DNA of 64,000 nt from Bacteroidetes bacterium B1(2017) (lineage in GTDB: Bacteria; Bacteroidota; Bacteroidia; UKL13-3): positions 620,001 to 684,000 of the forward strand of contig NKJG01000001.1 of assembly GCA_002256395.1 (NCBI GenBank), in the 5' to 3' direction. A program made the translations under genes and the position numbers. This document shows positions 35,787-45,988 of the stretch, piece by piece (positions within the stretch are counted from its first letter, which is position 1; each line of letters begins with the position of its first letter). A model generated the notes under the pieces. That model made no database searches, was not told the DNA's origin, and saw only the letters and a list, made by a program, of their open reading frames with translations.

Positions 35787-38700
35787 AAATCTAAACTTAA
35801 GGAAATATAATAAATTGGTTTACTCGCAACTTCGCCATCTTGAATACCCCAAGCAGTATCGAAGCGAACGAAATAGCCGAACAATTTAGACCGTAAGCCA
35901 CCACCAAATCCTGCAACAATTGGATCTCTCACATTAATTACTTTGGCTTTTATAGGGCCGTTTTCATATGTTTTTTGATTAAACGTATTTTGGTCACTAT
36001 ACGGATTTGAACCTACCCAGGCAGTACCCATATCAAAAAATGGAACCACCTGAAAGTTGTTTAAAAACTCACTACGTAAAGTTCGGTTCAGTGCATATTG
36101 AAATACGGGCATTCTAATTTCTGTATTTATTAATGCAAATGAATTCCCATTCCTAATGTTTTGCTCAAATCCACGAAGGTTACATGCTAATGCTTGAAAG
36201 ATATAGTTTCTATCTGTGGCAGTTGCAATTTCAGTATTAAATCTTGCTGGTAGCCAATTCTCTACACCTCCCAAATAATAAACAACTCTACCTGGCCCAA
36301 ATGAGGTATTGGCCGTAACCCTTGTTGCCCAAATAATTTGTCTGTGAATCTTTTGATAATGTCTAAAATCAAACCCTAACGTATTCATTTGAATGTCGGT
36401 ACTCTTTAGGTTGCTATAGTGCTCATAAAACAACTTAAAACGAGTACCATTCCATAAATTCATACCCTTAGGAATAGTATTGTCAAAAACATATTCAACC
36501 TTACCACCAAGCCAATGATTAACAAAATCATTTGAATCACGTGTAGCAATATCTGAGGAACGAATAATGTCTCTATCTTGACGAAAAAAGGTAGCCAATC
36601 GCAAACTGCTTACTGGGCTAAAAGGTATTTTTAAAATATACCGCATTTCGTGTGACAGATTTTTATAACTCACTACCTCTGGTGTACCCCCGCTCCTACT
36701 CTGACGGTAAAAAACAAATTTATGGTCGAGCCTACGTTTTAGCGTTTCAAAACTTGCAAAATAGTCATACCCTGATAAATCAAAAGCAACTCGCACCCCT
36801 CCAGTTATTCTATAATCCTCAAACAAATCCATCATACCCAATTTAAACATACCATTTAAACCGGGATTAAACATTTGCTGAGAGGCAGGTGAAATCGGTT
36901 GATAATAGGTATTAATAATACTATTATCGATTTGTGTTACCACCTTATCTGTAAAAAACGTTACATCATAAAAACGTGGCGCATTAATTTTAATATTTTT
37001 TTGATTGTTTGCGCTCTCTGCATTTTTCGTAACTAAAATATAACTAGGCCTTTTATAATCAGGAGACGTATATTCATTTACGAAAAAATAGGCATTTGTA
37101 TCAACAGGCACCTTTATTTCCGTTTGTGTTTGGGCTTCATCTGGATTACCTTTTGCCACTTTAAACTCGGCTGGCCCAGAAACAAATGGTTGAGTTGCGT
37201 AACCAGTTTTAAGTCGAAACATATTCGGGTAGGTTTCTACATTTTGACTTTCCTCCTCTACATTCTTTATAATAGGACTGTATCTAATATGATATCTACC
37301 TTGATCTAAAACCAAATCATAAACCTGCTTGCCTTGAACTGAAATATCATGTGCTAAAATATTTTTCTTGTAATTGGTAAGTGGATAGGTGTATACAATA
37401 TCCTTGTTATGAATGATGGTATCAATTCGTTCCACCTTTGAATCCAATAGTATTTCTTTACCTTGATAGGTGAACCTATTCCCACTCCAAGTTGGTGCGT
37501 CCGAATATATCAAGGTGTCCATTTCTTTTGCAGAACTATCTTGGTATTTAATAGTTAACTCTGTATAATCATAAACCTCCTCCACTCTCACAGCATACCT
37601 ATTTCTAACACCATTATATTCGCTCAGATAAGCAAAAAAGTTCCTATTATAATCAATAGGTTGGGTTTCATTTATGTATGGAGTATTGGTTAAACGCTTT
37701 AATTTTCTACTATTCGTTTCTAGGTCATATTGAAAAATATCATAATTATTATCTTCCTCCAACATGGTTTTAATTCCTACACCCAAAGAATCTCTTTTTC
37801 GGTTCGAACTAAACAATATTTTTCCTGAATAATCTACAAAACGAGGATTTACATCATCATAAAAATCGGCTGTAATTTGGCGTTCCTTGCGGGTTGGAAT
37901 ATCATACGTATACAAATCACTTTGTCCCTTTCTGATTGCTGAAACTACAATCGTTCTGCCATTTTCACTAAAATCAATTCCTGTAATTTTATCAAACTTT
38001 AAAAACCGAATGGTTTCTTCTTTTTTATTAACCAAATCAACTATCCTTAAAAAAACTTGAGCTTTTTTCTCAAATACATAAGCTAATTTATCTCCTCCTG
38101 CTTGCCAAGCCAATAATGGGAAAGAATAATCAATCACAAGTTGATTATATTTTATACCACCCTTAAAAATTCGTTTGGTTTTACCCGTCTTTAAATCCAT
38201 TAACCAAATTCGATATTTGCCATTTTTATTAGACGTAAAAGCTAAATAATTTCCTTTCGGACTTGCTTTCATTTCTGGCTGAATATAAGGAGCGATGCGC
38301 TTTTTGATCTTAAAATCACCACTCGGAAAATCCTGCAATAAATTAGCCTCTTTGGCATACAAGTTTTTATAATATTCCAAATAATCCTTTTGTATTTCGG
38401 GGAATTCTATATTGGTTACATACAAAAATGCATTTTCATAATTTCGGGTAAGCTTAGTTATATATACCATATTGGCAATAACATCTGCATCATATTTATC
38501 ACTTAAATATTTCCATAAAGAATGTCCAGTAAAAACTGGATCTTTTTGGCATAATCTATTAAACCTAAACTTCTTTTTAGACTGTAGAGCATCCTTCATT
38601 TTATTGTCCATATCTACGTCCCAGTTTCTCGACAAATAAGAAGTTAAACCTTGTACATACCATTGGGGTAAATTTAATAAGGCTGCATTTTGAATTCGCT

Positions 38701-39178
38701 CTTGTAGCGAACCTCCATACAATAACTCATTTAATAAAACCAAGGATAAGCCTTCTTTTAATTGTCGAGCCAAATCTGCATGATCCCCATTAAAATAGAC
38801 CAAAACTCTGTTATTAACAACGTTTGTATAGCCTCCTGTATTCAAAGAAATTTCTTCTAAACCAAAATTGCTTTGCTTTTGATCGCTAAGGGTATTATAA
38901 CAAATAATCTCAATTCTTCCACCCAATCTATGATCTAGTATTTTTTCAATACTGGGCATTGTATTTTCAGCGTACTTAATACAAAAGGTGGCTAATTCTC
39001 TACCACCTGTATAATAAAATGCATCGTAATTTTCGGTTCGTAAAAAGCTCCATTCAAAAGGCCCATATTGTATCCTGTTTTGACCAAATGTGGTATTAAT
39101 TCCTTGACCCGAAACAAACTGTTGGGTAAACAAGAAACTCAAAAAGAGTAAAAACCGTATTGATTGAATAAATCGCAT
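35783..39178 (-). CDS. Large exported protein: peptidase-MA-like, TolB-like propeller and outer-membrane barrel
   Basis: From the ATG at 39178 (the open frame begins at a TTG at 39196) this is a 1131-residue protein. A signal peptide ends near VSGQG. Next comes a region like the gluzincin-type peptidase MA fold (YDAFYYTGGRELATFCIKY ... LPQWYVQGLTSYLS) that lacks a clear HExxH. Several TolB/PD40-type repeats follow (SPKGNYLAFTSNKNGKYRIWLMD, DYSGKILFSSNRKRDS). The C-terminal third is beta-strand-rich with BamA-like features (FQVVPFFDMGTAW, FGGGLRSKLFG) and ends in ISLSLDF, an aromatic outer-membrane signature. Likely an outer-membrane barrel with a periplasmic propeller; the function is unknown. 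Confidence 0.75.
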   Translation of the reverse strand: MRFIQSIRFLLFLSFLFTQQFVSGQGINTTFGQNRIQYGPFEWSFLRTENYDAFYYTGGRELATFCIKYAENTMPSIEKILDHRLGGRIEIICYNTLSDQKQSNFGLEEISLNTGGYTNVVNNRVLVYFNGDHADLARQLKEGLSLVLLNELLYGGSLQERIQNAALLNLPQWYVQGLTSYLSRNWDVDMDNKMKDALQSKKKFRFNRLCQKDPVFTGHSLWKYLSDKYDADVIANMVYITKLTRNYENAFLYVTNIEFPEIQKDYLEYYKNLYAKEANLLQDFPSGDFKIKKRIAPYIQPEMKASPKGNYLAFTSNKNGKYRIWLMDLKTGKTKRIFKGGIKYNQLVIDYSFPLLAWQAGGDKLAYVFEKKAQVFLRIVDLVNKKEETIRFLKFDKITGIDFSENGRTIVVSAIRKGQSDLYTYDIPTRKERQITADFYDDVNPRFVDYSGKILFSSNRKRDSLGVGIKTMLEEDNNYDIFQYDLETNSRKLKRLTNTPYINETQPIDYNRNFFAYLSEYNGVRNRYAVRVEEVYDYTELTIKYQDSSAKEMDTLIYSDAPTWSGNRFTYQGKEILLDSKVERIDTIIHNKDIVYTYPLTNYKKNILAHDISVQGKQVYDLVLDQGRYHIRYSPIIKNVEEESQNVETYPNMFRLKTGYATQPFVSGPAEFKVAKGNPDEAQTQTEIKVPVDTNAYFFVNEYTSPDYKRPSYILVTKNAESANNQKNIKINAPRFYDVTFFTDKVVTQIDNSIINTYYQPISPASQQMFNPGLNGMFKLGMMDLFEDYRITGGVRVAFDLSGYDYFASFETLKRRLDHKFVFYRQSRSGGTPEVVSYKNLSHEMRYILKIPFSPVSSLRLATFFRQDRDIIRSSDIATRDSNDFVNHWLGGKVEYVFDNTIPKGMNLWNGTRFKLFYEHYSNLKSTDIQMNTLGFDFRHYQKIHRQIIWATRVTANTSFGPGRVVYYLGGVENWLPARFNTEIATATDRNYIFQALACNLRGFEQNIRNGNSFALINTEIRMPVFQYALNRTLRSEFLNNFQVVPFFDMGTAWVGSNPYSDQNTFNQKTYENGPIKAKVINVRDPIVAGFGGGLRSKLFGYFVRFDTAWGIQDGEVASKPIYYISLSLDF

Positions 39179-39299
39179 GAAAATAAATCTTACCAAATTT
39201 GCAGGAAAAACGTGAGATGAGGAAATTAATTTTAGTAAAAATAAGGTGAAAATTCATTTTAAGTTTCCAATACGCCTCATTATGCCCAAATTTGCGCTT

Positions 39300-39941
39300 A
39301 TGTTAAGTATCCAACAATTTGTATTCAACGATTTTCAAGAAAACACCTATGTAATATGGGACGAAACCTTGAATTGTGCCATTATCGACCCAGGATGTTC
39401 CAACGCAAAGGAAGAGATTGAACTAAAATCCTTTATCCAAACGAATGGATTAAAGCCCACACATCTTTTAAATACTCACTGTCATATCGACCATATTTTG
39501 GGTAATATGTTTGTAGTAAACACCTACAAATTACCTCTATACATGCATGAAGAAGAACTTTTCACCTATGCTGATACTGATAGATGGGCTGCCATGTTTG
39601 GTTTGCCTAAATTTGAAATTCCCGACAAAAAAATTTATTTAAAAGAAAATGATCCCCTTAAAATAGGGAATACTCCTTTAACTATTTTATTTACACCGGG
39701 ACATTCAATTGCATCCATAAGTTTTTATGAACCAACTAGTAATACTCTCATCTCAGGTGATGTGTTGTTCTATGAAAGCATTGGCCGAACCGACCTTCCT
39801 GGAGGAAGTTTTCCAAGACTTGAACAAAGTATAAAAAACGTTCTATTCCGTTTACCAGATCAAACAAAAGTGTTCTCAGGTCATGGACCAGCTACCAGTA
39901 TTGGCCACGAAAAAGCAAACAATCCGTATGTAGGCAAATAG
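39300..39941 (+). CDS. MBL-fold metallo-hydrolase, glyoxalase II-like
   Basis: From the ATG at 39300 this is a 213-residue protein that starts LSIQQFVFNDFQENTYV, the usual beginning of the family; the frame is open to a GTG at 39246. Zinc ligands are visible as THCHIDHILG (HxHxDH), a histidine in TPGHS, Asp in ISGDVLF and the late GHGP. Close to the hydroxyacylglutathione-hydrolase-like group, so a thioester hydrolase is likely. No glyoxalase I gene is nearby. Divergent from the large barrel protein gene. Confidence 0.9.
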   Translation: MLSIQQFVFNDFQENTYVIWDETLNCAIIDPGCSNAKEEIELKSFIQTNGLKPTHLLNTHCHIDHILGNMFVVNTYKLPLYMHEEELFTYADTDRWAAMFGLPKFEIPDKKIYLKENDPLKIGNTPLTILFTPGHSIASISFYEPTSNTLISGDVLFYESIGRTDLPGGSFPRLEQSIKNVLFRLPDQTKVFSGHGPATSIGHEKANNPYVGK

Positions 39942-40004
39942 CAAATTCTTGAAAAACAATTTTTTCGATTTATTAAATCAAATACCTTTGAACAAACTAA
40001 TTAT

Positions 40005-41030
40005 ATGAAAATTCTTAAGATAACTGCACTTGTTTTAGCTTCTATTATTGCTCTTGTGCTCCTTATTTCATTTTTCTTACCTTCCAAAGTACGCGTAGAA
40101 CGCTCCTTAGAAGTAAAAGCAAAACCTAACCAAGCTTATAAATTGGTTTCTAATATGCATAATTGGAAGTTATGGAGCCCATGGCACAAATTAGATAGCA
40201 ATACTCAGTGGACCTATACAAAAGAGGAAGAAGGAAAGGGAGCAGGGTACTCTTGGAAAAGTGAAAATCCTAATGTTGGCGAAGGTTCATTACAAATTAT
40301 TGAATGTACCCAAGATTCATTTATAAAAGCAATTATGAATTTTGGCAAAAAAGGAAACTCATTTGTAAGTTTCACATTCGCTGCCACCGAAAATGGAACA
40401 AAAATCACCTGGAGTATGGATAATGATGCATCCACAATGCCTTTATTAATGCAACCAATTAGTAAATACTTCTTCTTAATGATGGACCAAATGGTAGGTC
40501 CAGATTTTGAACAAGGTTTAAAAAACATGCAGGTAATTCTAGAATCGCAAAAATCCATTTTTGTGGGAGATTTTGAAGCCGAAATTAGAGACTTCAAAGG
40601 AATGAATTATGTAGGTATCCGACAAAAACTTAAAGGAGCCGAAATAAGTCAAAAATTAGGCGAATTTTATGCTCAACTACAATCCTATTTAAGTTCACAA
40701 AAGACAAGTATGCAAGGACCTCCATTTACAATAAACTACTCCGCCAAAGGCGATGTTTATGATATGAAAGCTGCCTTAGGAACTTCATTTATTATGGCCC
40801 CAGAATTACCAATTGAAGCGGGAGAGCTTAAACCAGGAAAATGGTTAGTAGTAAAATATTATGGTGCATACGATAAAATTAGTCCGGTATATCAATTAGG
40901 ATTTGAGTATTTGGCCCATAATAAATTAATGCCCTCAGGAGCACCAATGGAGTTTTATTTAAGTGACCCAATGATGGAAAAGGATACAAGCAAATGGCTT
41001 ACAGAGGTGGTGTTCCCCTGCATTGAATAA
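40005..41030 (+). CDS. SRPBCC-domain protein with GyrI-like C-terminal domain
   Basis: A 341-residue protein. An N-terminal hydrophobic helix (8-28) anchors it in the membrane or serves as a signal. A START-like SRPBCC (polyketide cyclase/dehydrase-type) domain spans about 35-180, with LWSPWHKLD and a typical ITWSMDNDAS strand. A GyrI/AraC-effector-like domain follows at about 190-340 (ALGTSFIMAPELPIEAGELKPGKWLVVKYYGAYDKI). Both are cavity folds for small hydrophobic ligands. The ligand is unknown. It ends with its stop codon directly abutting that of convergent prmA. Confidence 0.85.
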   Translation: MKILKITALVLASIIALVLLISFFLPSKVRVERSLEVKAKPNQAYKLVSNMHNWKLWSPWHKLDSNTQWTYTKEEEGKGAGYSWKSENPNVGEGSLQIIECTQDSFIKAIMNFGKKGNSFVSFTFAATENGTKITWSMDNDASTMPLLMQPISKYFFLMMDQMVGPDFEQGLKNMQVILESQKSIFVGDFEAEIRDFKGMNYVGIRQKLKGAEISQKLGEFYAQLQSYLSSQKTSMQGPPFTINYSAKGDVYDMKAALGTSFIMAPELPIEAGELKPGKWLVVKYYGAYDKISPVYQLGFEYLAHNKLMPSGAPMEFYLSDPMMEKDTSKWLTEVVFPCIE

Positions 41031-41855
41031 TTATTTGGTAAGATGAGCCGCAGTCCATTGATTACAACTAACACTTGCCACCAATTTAAATCCACATGAT
41101 TCTGCCTGTTTCATTAAATCGGGCAAGTCACTCTCATAAAATCCTGATATAAGTAGGATACCTCCCTTACTCAATAGTGGAAATAAATCTATGAAGCTTG
41201 AGAGTAAAATATTCTTATTAATATTTGCTAAAATCACCTCATAAACAGAGCTTGGAACAGCTTTTAAGTCGCCTTCTAAAAACTCAATATTAGAAACATT
41301 ATTTAAGGCCATATTTTCAAAAATATTTTCTGCTGCCCATGTATCTATATCATTTGCATAAATACTCTTTGCGCCCAATTTTGAAGCTAGAATTGCCAAT
41401 ATACCAGTGCCACTTCCATAATCAAAAACATTTTTATTAGTGAAATCTAAACCCAACATTAATTCCATTATGGTAAAGGTAGTTTCATGATGGCCCGTTC
41501 CAAAAGATGTTTTAGGTTGGATTATTAATTCCAAGTCGAAATTCTTGTCAGGCTCATGAAAAGGTGCGCGTATCCGTAAACGTTTGTCTATTGAAACAGG
41601 CTCAAAATTGCTTTCCCATTCAGCATTCCAATTTTGCTGGGCAACAGTAGAAAATGAATACTTTTCAACTGGCAAATTATACTCAAGAAACAAAGCATTT
41701 AAACTTGCTTCGTTAAAATCGCTTTCAGGTAAATACGCTTCAAAACCCGTGTCAGTTTCAATAAATCCCTCATAATTTAGGTCTCCCAATTCTGCTATTA
41801 AAACATCCACTAAATTTGGCTCACAAATAACCTTACATAAAATATAGTTTTGCAT
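41031..41855 (-). CDS. prmA: Ribosomal protein L11 methyltransferase
   Basis: A 274-residue SAM-dependent methyltransferase that trimethylates ribosomal protein L11. An N-terminal substrate-recognition domain (1-90) is followed by the family hallmark QPKTSFGTGHHETT, SAM motif I FDYGSGTGILAI (about 141-152), an acidic IYANDID and the NPPY-equivalent ILANINKN. The length is typical. Single-gene unit, convergent with its left neighbour and divergent from the propeller kinase gene (34 bases). Confidence 0.96.
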   Translation of the reverse strand: MQNYILCKVICEPNLVDVLIAELGDLNYEGFIETDTGFEAYLPESDFNEASLNALFLEYNLPVEKYSFSTVAQQNWNAEWESNFEPVSIDKRLRIRAPFHEPDKNFDLELIIQPKTSFGTGHHETTFTIMELMLGLDFTNKNVFDYGSGTGILAILASKLGAKSIYANDIDTWAAENIFENMALNNVSNIEFLEGDLKAVPSSVYEVILANINKNILLSSFIDLFPLLSKGGILLISGFYESDLPDLMKQAESCGFKLVASVSCNQWTAAHLTK

Positions 41856-41889
41856 TGATAATTAAAATACTAATTTGGTTTTAAAATAA

Positions 41890-44877
41890 ATGGCTGTGCG
41901 TGCAAAATTACTCTTTCTATTTGTATTTATTGGGCTTCAAAGTCTAATTCGCGCGCAAAACCCTCCTTTCGAACATTTAAATGAACAAAATGGCTTATCC
42001 CAATTAAGCATTAGCGCCTTGTATCAAGGTCCAAAAGGTTTCATCTGGGTAGGTACAGATAATGGTCTATTTAGGTATGATGGAAACTATTTTGAAACCG
42101 TTTATGATGCAGATGAACGAAATGAAATGAATGGAATGGTACTCTCCATAAATGGAAATCAAAAATGGATGGCCGTTCTTACCCAAGCAAATATTTTAAT
42201 CATAGACCCCTATAATTTAACCCTAAAATTTCAAAAAATCCCACCCTCAGTAATCAAACCCAAAAAAATACTAATGCTCCGCGAGGAGCTATTGATTTCA
42301 TCTGAAAGTGGATTGTGGAGCTTAAAAATTGAAACAGGTGTTTTTTCTAAATTGCCAATTAGTGAGCCAATTACTGATTTCCAAATTGTAAAAAGTGGGA
42401 AGGTTATAATAAGTAGCATTGAACGATTTTATACCTATTACCCATTTATAAAAAAAGTCATCCCTATAGAATATTACCCAAACTCAAACATCAAAAACAT
42501 TTTGGTTCAAAACCAAAGTACCATATCTTGGATAGAATCAGATAATTACTTTCATGAAGGCAATTTAATTGGAAATGCCCTTTCGCCTGAAAAGAGCTAT
42601 TTGCTACCTCAAACAAATGGTAGTTGTCAACTCATCTATTACAATAACAAATATTTATTAGGAACTCAAAATGGGCTCCTTTGGTTCAGCCCAAATGGCC
42701 CAGATTTGCTGCAAACAATGAAGGAAGATGAGCCAAGGTCATTATCTCAAAATAATGTGACGAGCCTATTAAAGGATCGCACAGGTAATCTTTGGGTTGG
42801 TACTAAAATTGGGGGATTAAATTTACATCAACCCTATCGCTATAAATTTAATTTAGTTTCACCTCTTATATCAAGTAAATTCTCAAAATGCAAAGAAATA
42901 TTATCCTTTTCAGAGGCATTCAACAAACAAATAATCTTTCAAAATGCACTTGGAGAAATTGGATTATTTGACCCTAAAGCAAACCAACTTACCAAAACTA
43001 TTACTACAAAAATCTCAGGAAATTGCCTTTTCCCAATTGATTCAACCAAGAAAAAGTTTTTCATAGGTGGCTGGGATGGTCTGTATGAAATTGACATTGA
43101 TAAGGAAACTCAAAAGTTTATTAGCACCAAATGTGATGTTAAGAATTTCGAAAGTGATGTTAAAATTATTTTACCAGAAGGTAATAACCAATTTTGGATG
43201 GGGGGTGAAGATGGCTTATTTCTTTTCGACTTAAACCAAAAGAAAACTATTGCCTATTATGGCATTGGAAACTCAAATATAGGCTCAGAAAACATAAGAT
43301 ATTTAACACGAAAATCGAGTGAAGAACTTTATGTATGCACTATGGCAGGTTTATATTTATTTAATACAACAAGCCAAAACTTTAAACTTGTTCAAATTAC
43401 AAAAAACAAAAAACAGCCTCTCATTGCCTCAGTAGGAATAGATAAGAATAATTCGCTTTGGGTTGCTACTGGAGGGGAAGGGATTTATTGCATTAAACCT
43501 ACTGGTGAAACTATAAACTACACAAAAAATAATGGCCTAAGTAATAATATGATTTATTCCTTACAAATGAATACATCAAAAAACGAATGTTGGGTCAGTT
43601 CAAATAATGGATTATCCTGTATACATGTAGAAACAAATCAAATTAGTAATTATGATTTACATGATGGAATTCAAGGAAGTGAATTTATTGAAAATTCTTC
43701 CTTATTATCCAGTAGTGGGGATCTCTATTTTGGAGGGGTGAATGGATTTAATTACTTCGAGCCTGCAAATATACCAAATGACACAAATGATTGCAAAGTT
43801 GTTATTAAAAGCCTTTCGCTATTTGATAAAAAGGAGCCATTTAGCAGCTACTATAGAATTCCAATTGAAAAAAATTATCTGGTTTTTGAATTTTCTGCTC
43901 TTGACTATTATTTAAAAGGAAACCATACCTACTATTACAAACTAGAAGGCTTGCAGGAAGATTGGACAGAAATTGGAGAAAGAAGATTTGCAGGATTTGC
44001 CCAATTAGGAGAAGGAGACTATGTGTTTAGAGTTAAAGTTAAGAGCCCTGATGGTAGAATGAGTAAACAAGAAGCTAAAGTATATTTTAGCATTGTACCT
44101 CCGTTTTATAAACTAGCATGGATTAAATTTTTAGGTATTTTATTTTTCGCTGGGATTGTTTCATTATTAATTTATTTAAGAATTAAGAACGCTTTAAAAG
44201 AAGAACAGGAAAAAGGAAGGCAAATAAAAATGATTGCTGAATTGGAGTTAAAAGCACTTCGAGCGCAAATGAATCCTCATTTTATTTTTAATTCCTTAAA
44301 TTCAATTCAAGATTTTGTTCTTAATAATGAAGGCCAATTGGCAGCAAAATATTTAAGTAAATTTGCGAAGTTAATACGAATGATTCTTGACATTTCTGAA
44401 CAAACATTTGTAAGCATTCATTCTAAAATTGATTTTTTGAAACTTTATATTGAACTCGAAGCGCTGCGACTCAATAACTCTTTTACCTTTAATTTTGATA
44501 TTGACCCAGAAATAGATCTGGAATCTCTTATTCCTACCCTGTTAATTCAGCCACATGTTGAAAATGCCATTTGGCATGGATTACAATATAAAAAAGGACA
44601 AAGAGAGCTACTTATTAGAATGAGAAAAGCAGATAATAACTTATTGGAAGTTATTGTTGAAGATAATGGAATTGGAAGAAGTGCGGCAATGGAAATTAAA
44701 AAAAATAAACTTAAAATTCATAATTCATTCGGAGCCAAAATTACCGAGGACAGAATAAACACGCTAAATAAATTATTTGGTTCCAAGCCAAAAATTGAAA
44801 TTGTAGACTTATTTGATAAAAATAATTTAGCTTGCGGAACCAAGGTCATAATGCAAATTCCAATTACACATGGCTAA
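41890..44877 (+). CDS. Propeller-containing sensor histidine kinase (LytS/YehU-type)
   Basis: A 995-residue membrane kinase. A signal peptide (to about 23, LIRAQ) precedes a periplasmic two-component-regulator propeller with repeated motifs such as GFIWVGTDNGLFRYD, GNLWVGTKIGGLN and NECWVSSNNGLSCI. A Y_Y_Y domain (about 665-735) and one transmembrane helix (about 744-763) follow. The cytoplasmic part is a His_kinase domain with acceptor H797 in QMNPHFIFNSLNSIQ and an HATPase (PHVENAIWHG, VEDNGIGR). This architecture senses extracellular, often polysaccharide-derived, ligands in Bacteroidota. It overlaps the LytTR regulator gene by 8 bases. Confidence 0.96.
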   Translation: MAVRAKLLFLFVFIGLQSLIRAQNPPFEHLNEQNGLSQLSISALYQGPKGFIWVGTDNGLFRYDGNYFETVYDADERNEMNGMVLSINGNQKWMAVLTQANILIIDPYNLTLKFQKIPPSVIKPKKILMLREELLISSESGLWSLKIETGVFSKLPISEPITDFQIVKSGKVIISSIERFYTYYPFIKKVIPIEYYPNSNIKNILVQNQSTISWIESDNYFHEGNLIGNALSPEKSYLLPQTNGSCQLIYYNNKYLLGTQNGLLWFSPNGPDLLQTMKEDEPRSLSQNNVTSLLKDRTGNLWVGTKIGGLNLHQPYRYKFNLVSPLISSKFSKCKEILSFSEAFNKQIIFQNALGEIGLFDPKANQLTKTITTKISGNCLFPIDSTKKKFFIGGWDGLYEIDIDKETQKFISTKCDVKNFESDVKIILPEGNNQFWMGGEDGLFLFDLNQKKTIAYYGIGNSNIGSENIRYLTRKSSEELYVCTMAGLYLFNTTSQNFKLVQITKNKKQPLIASVGIDKNNSLWVATGGEGIYCIKPTGETINYTKNNGLSNNMIYSLQMNTSKNECWVSSNNGLSCIHVETNQISNYDLHDGIQGSEFIENSSLLSSSGDLYFGGVNGFNYFEPANIPNDTNDCKVVIKSLSLFDKKEPFSSYYRIPIEKNYLVFEFSALDYYLKGNHTYYYKLEGLQEDWTEIGERRFAGFAQLGEGDYVFRVKVKSPDGRMSKQEAKVYFSIVPPFYKLAWIKFLGILFFAGIVSLLIYLRIKNALKEEQEKGRQIKMIAELELKALRAQMNPHFIFNSLNSIQDFVLNNEGQLAAKYLSKFAKLIRMILDISEQTFVSIHSKIDFLKLYIELEALRLNNSFTFNFDIDPEIDLESLIPTLLIQPHVENAIWHGLQYKKGQRELLIRMRKADNNLLEVIVEDNGIGRSAAMEIKKNKLKIHNSFGAKITEDRINTLNKLFGSKPKIEIVDLFDKNNLACGTKVIMQIPITHG

Positions 44878-45646
44878 AGAATTAAAAACTATTATTGTTG
44901 AGGATGAATTGAGAGGTAGAAATGCTCTAAAGGCAATGCTATCTGCTATTCCACAAATTTCACTTATTGGGGAAGCCTCAAATGTAGATGAGGCAATTTC
45001 AATTATTTCTGAAACCTATCCCGACTTAGTTTTATTGGATATTGAAATGCCTTTTAAAAATGGATTTGATTTATTAGCCGCCTTACCTGAAAGAACCTTT
45101 GATGTAATATTTACCACTGCCTATGATTCTTATGCCATAAAGGCAATAAAATTTAGTGCAATAGACTATTTATTAAAGCCAATAGATCAAGATGAACTTT
45201 TAATTGCCATAGAAAAAACAGCAGAAAAAAGGAAAAAAATCAAGCATAAACCCCAATTGCAGATAAATAATTTGCTTGACAACCTAAAAACCACAAATAA
45301 ACAAAACTTTAAATTATCTTTGCCTACATCGGAGGGTTCACTATTTATTCCTATTGAAGAAATTATTAGGTGTGAAAGTGATGCAAACTATACTTGGTTT
45401 TATGTTAAAACTGAAACCAAACCAATTTTAGTTTCAAAAACCCTAAAAGATTATGAAGAATTACTTACAGACTATGGATTTTGCAGAGTTCACCATTCAC
45501 ATTTGGTAAACTTAAAATTCATAGCAAAGTATATAAAAGGAGAAGGAGGAATGGTTGTGATGATGGATGGTGCGGAAGTTGAAGTATCAAGACGGAAACG
45601 AGAGGTATTTCAAAAATCGCTTGAAAAGTACGCTAATATTATATAG
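44870..45646 (+). CDS. LytTR-family response regulator
   Basis: A 258-residue regulator: receiver domain 1-120 with acidic E11/D12, acceptor D57 (LVLLDIEMPFKNG) and K103 (LLKPID), then a LytTR DNA-binding domain (about 150-258, with CESDANYTWFYV, FCRVHHSHLVNL and EVEVSRRKREVF). It is the partner of the propeller kinase, whose gene it overlaps by 8 bases, implying translational coupling. The target promoters are not visible here. Confidence 0.97.
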   Translation: MAKELKTIIVEDELRGRNALKAMLSAIPQISLIGEASNVDEAISIISETYPDLVLLDIEMPFKNGFDLLAALPERTFDVIFTTAYDSYAIKAIKFSAIDYLLKPIDQDELLIAIEKTAEKRKKIKHKPQLQINNLLDNLKTTNKQNFKLSLPTSEGSLFIPIEEIIRCESDANYTWFYVKTETKPILVSKTLKDYEELLTDYGFCRVHHSHLVNLKFIAKYIKGEGGMVVMMDGAEVEVSRRKREVFQKSLEKYANII

Positions 45647-45733
45647 CTGACTACCAAATAATCATCCAAACCAACCAGTTATTTGTTTAGTGTTTCTAGC
45701 TGCGTTTTTTTTCTCATCTTTGAGTAGCCTCAA

Positions 45734-45811
45734 ATGAAAGCAAAAAAAATCGCCCTAATGTCTTTTTTATTAATTACTCTAGTACTTGTAGCTGTACAAT
45801 TCTGGAAATGA
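45734..45811 (+). CDS. Possible 25-residue hydrophobic peptide
   Basis: ATG at 45734 opens a 25-codon frame encoding a basic start (MKAKKIALM) and a hydrophobic stretch (SFLLITLVLVAVQFW). It could be a small membrane peptide, a leader, or chance. It lies 87 bases downstream of the LytTR regulator with no gene in between. No ribosome binding site or family supports it. Confidence 0.2.
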   Translation: MKAKKIALMSFLLITLVLVAVQFWK

Positions 45812-45865
45812 TTAAAAAACACCCTGCTGAAGCCTAACATGCCCCTCCTACCTACTAAAGATCTT

Positions 45866-45926
45866 GCTATAGGTTTCCTATAGCTTGAGTAAAGGTTGGA
45901 CCGGGGCCGCGTAAGCGGCCTTTGGT
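45866..45926 (+). ncRNA. Candidate structured RNA segment
   Basis: Two stem-loops follow each other in the 356-bp gap between the LytTR gene and the ABC-F gene. The first is GCTATAGG-TTT-CCTATAGC (45866-45884), a perfect 8-bp stem. The second is GGCCGC-GTAA-GCGGCC (45905-45920), a GC-rich stem closed by a GNRA-type tetraloop and extended by ACC/GGT, followed by a T-rich stretch. The GC content stands out from the surroundings. It could be a 3' terminator structure of the two-component operon or a small RNA; the strand is assumed. Confidence 0.35.
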
Positions 45927-45950
45927 TCTTTTAGCCACTCCTAAAACATT

Positions 45951-45988
45951 AAAAAAGCCGTTTTGAACTTTTTCAAAACGGCTTTTTT
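45951..45988. terminator. Bidirectional intrinsic terminator
   Basis: A perfect 16-bp inverted repeat, AAAAAAGCCGTTTTGA with TCAAAACGGCTTTTTT, with a 6-base loop. It lies 15 bases after the stop of the minus-strand ABC-F gene and also ends plus-strand transcription from the LytTR side. Confidence 0.92.
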
